A stretch of 64,000 nucleotides of DNA from NCBI RefSeq assembly GCF_029223485.1, contig NZ_JARHTP010000009.1, positions 186,001 through 250,000 of the forward strand. Direction: 5' to 3'. Each line of letters opens with the position of its first letter. Positions within the stretch are counted from its first letter, which is position 1. Shown here in pieces: positions 63,177 to 64,000 of the stretch. The stretch is from Streptomyces coacervatus. Lineage in GTDB: Bacteria; Actinomycetota; Actinomycetes; Streptomycetales; Streptomycetaceae. The notes under the pieces were generated by a model that saw only the letters and a program-made list of their open reading frames with translations, was not told where the DNA came from and searched no databases. The translations under genes and the position numbers were made by a program.

Positions 63177-64000
63177 TCAGGGCACCTCCGTGGCGCGCAC
63201 GAACTCCCGGATGATCCGCGCCAGTTCGGCAGGCCGGTCCAGGGGGAGCAGTGTGTAGCCGTCGTCCACCTCGACCAGCCGACCCTGCGGCAGCAGCGCG
63301 GCCAGACGCCGGCCGTGCTCAGGCGGCATCACCCGGTCCTCGCGCGCCCAGATCACCAGGGCGGGTCGGTCGAAGCGCGGCAGACGCTCGGCGGCCGTTT
63401 CGAGCAGGCGGCGGGTGGCGCGGTTCGCCGTGCGCAGGAGGCGTACGGCGTCCCGGCGGATCCCCGGCTGCCGCAGCACTGGCCGCATCCAGCGCGCGGT
63501 GGCCGCATCTCCCCGCTTGGTCAGCCAACCGAACGCGATCGGCAGCCGGCGTACCGACCGCACCCGCATCTGCTGCATGAACAGCCCGAAAAGGCGGGGC
63601 GAGAGACGACCGGTGAGAGCCAGGGTGCGGCCCGTCAGCCCCGGCGGGAAGTTGTCGAACGCATCGCAGGACACCAGCACCGCCCGCCCCACCCGTTCCT
63701 CCCCGTCGGCCATCAGGAACTGCACCAGCATCCCGCCCGTGTCATTCCCGACCAGGGTGACCTCCCGCAGATCCAGCCGCTGAAGGAATTCCGCGACGAG
63801 CCGCGCCACCCCGGGCAGCGACAGCTCCGCGTCGGCGCGCATCGGATGGCGGTGTGCGCCCAGGGGCAGCGTCGGGGCGATGCACCGGTGGTCGGCCGAC
63901 AGGTCGGCCGACGGGCCCGCCCAGAGCGAGGCGTCCATCATCAGGCCGTGCAGCAGCACCAGTACGGGACCGTCGCCGCCGGTGTCCTCGTACGCGATCG
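63177..64000 (-). CDS. Alpha/beta hydrolase, 5' end outside the window
   Basis: About 274 residues are visible and the frame stays open at the right edge (IAYEDTGGDGPVLVLLHGLMMDASLW). The oxyanion motif is LHGLMMD; the nucleophile elbow is LVGNDTGGML, with Asp where serine hydrolases have Ser, as in haloalkane-dehalogenase-like members. The acidic residue is in IWAREDRVMPPEH. The His expected near the end is replaced by Tyr (DDGYTLLPLDRPAEL), so hydrolytic activity is uncertain. It lies upstream of glnA on the same strand, 87 bp from the glnA start, with its own terminator-like hairpin. Confidence 0.85.
   Translation of the reverse strand, partial: IAYEDTGGDGPVLVLLHGLMMDASLWAGPSADLSADHRCIAPTLPLGAHRHPMRADAELSLPGVARLVAEFLQRLDLREVTLVGNDTGGMLVQFLMADGEERVGRAVLVSCDAFDNFPPGLTGRTLALTGRLSPRLFGLFMQQMRVRSVRRLPIAFGWLTKRGDAATARWMRPVLRQPGIRRDAVRLLRTANRATRRLLETAAERLPRFDRPALVIWAREDRVMPPEHGRRLAALLPQGRLVEVDDGYTLLPLDRPAELARIIREFVRATEVP

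Overview
The window is high-GC actinobacterial chromosome and almost certainly Streptomyces. Supporting signs are GC-rich third codon positions, many GTG/TTG starts, 4-bp start/stop overlaps, a modular polyketide synthase, ROK, PaaX, TetR, LysR and ECF regulators, a DUF4232 lipoprotein, and several copies of a short Streptomyces-type GC-rich interspersed repeat. I see no tRNA, rRNA, CRISPR array, phage or IS transposase.

Region 1 (1-9.7 kb) is the edge of a polyketide cluster. A very large minus-strand gene encodes an acyl-CoA/AMP-ligase loading domain, ACP, KS, malonyl-type AT, DH and B-type KR, and runs off the left edge. It is preceded by one or two very small ORFs, a DUF4232 lipoprotein and a DHA2-type MFS exporter.

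Region 2 (9.8-19.5 kb) holds a PaaX regulator and a tightly packed carbohydrate catabolic locus: solute-binding lipoprotein, two permeases, type-B carboxylesterase, ROK regulator, pyranose-oxidase-like flavoprotein, CMP/guanine-deaminase-fold protein and a TIM-barrel sugar isomerase-like protein. The last three suggest oxidation of a glycoside followed by cleavage. This is the most interesting uncharacterised pathway here.

Region 3 (19.5-31.6 kb) has a GT4 glycosyltransferase with a partner protein, a MoxR ATPase/metallopeptidase-VWA/unknown-protein triad, a lower meta-cleavage operon (mhpD-F-E type) divergent from an IclR gene with a perfect palindrome over its start codon, a cysteine-desulfurase-like protein and a TIGR01777 epimerase.

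Region 4 (31.6-46.2 kb) has a secreted phosphoesterase-MFS-propeller operon behind a possible PHO box. It also has a divergent LysR/SDR pair, an ornithine-cyclodeaminase-like gene coupled to a decayed dehydrogenase, and a lysine/pipecolate catabolic operon (pipecolate-oxidase-like, HglS, AmaB) with a divergent LysR. A second LysR/EamA pair follows.

Region 5 (46.2-64 kb) contains a TetR-linked class II aldolase/PfkB kinase operon and a DHA2 exporter with an orphan operator. An epimerase/ECF41 sigma factor pair follows, preceded by a recognisable ECF41 promoter. A scar then joins the 5'-truncated remains of two genes (an enolase-superfamily dehydratase and a LysR). After this come a secreted NlpC/P60 protein that has lost its catalytic cysteine, DUF5997 with a HTH-less LysR-type sensor, a YraQ-type permease with its TIGR03943 partner, a glutamine synthetase, and an alpha/beta hydrolase cut by the right edge.
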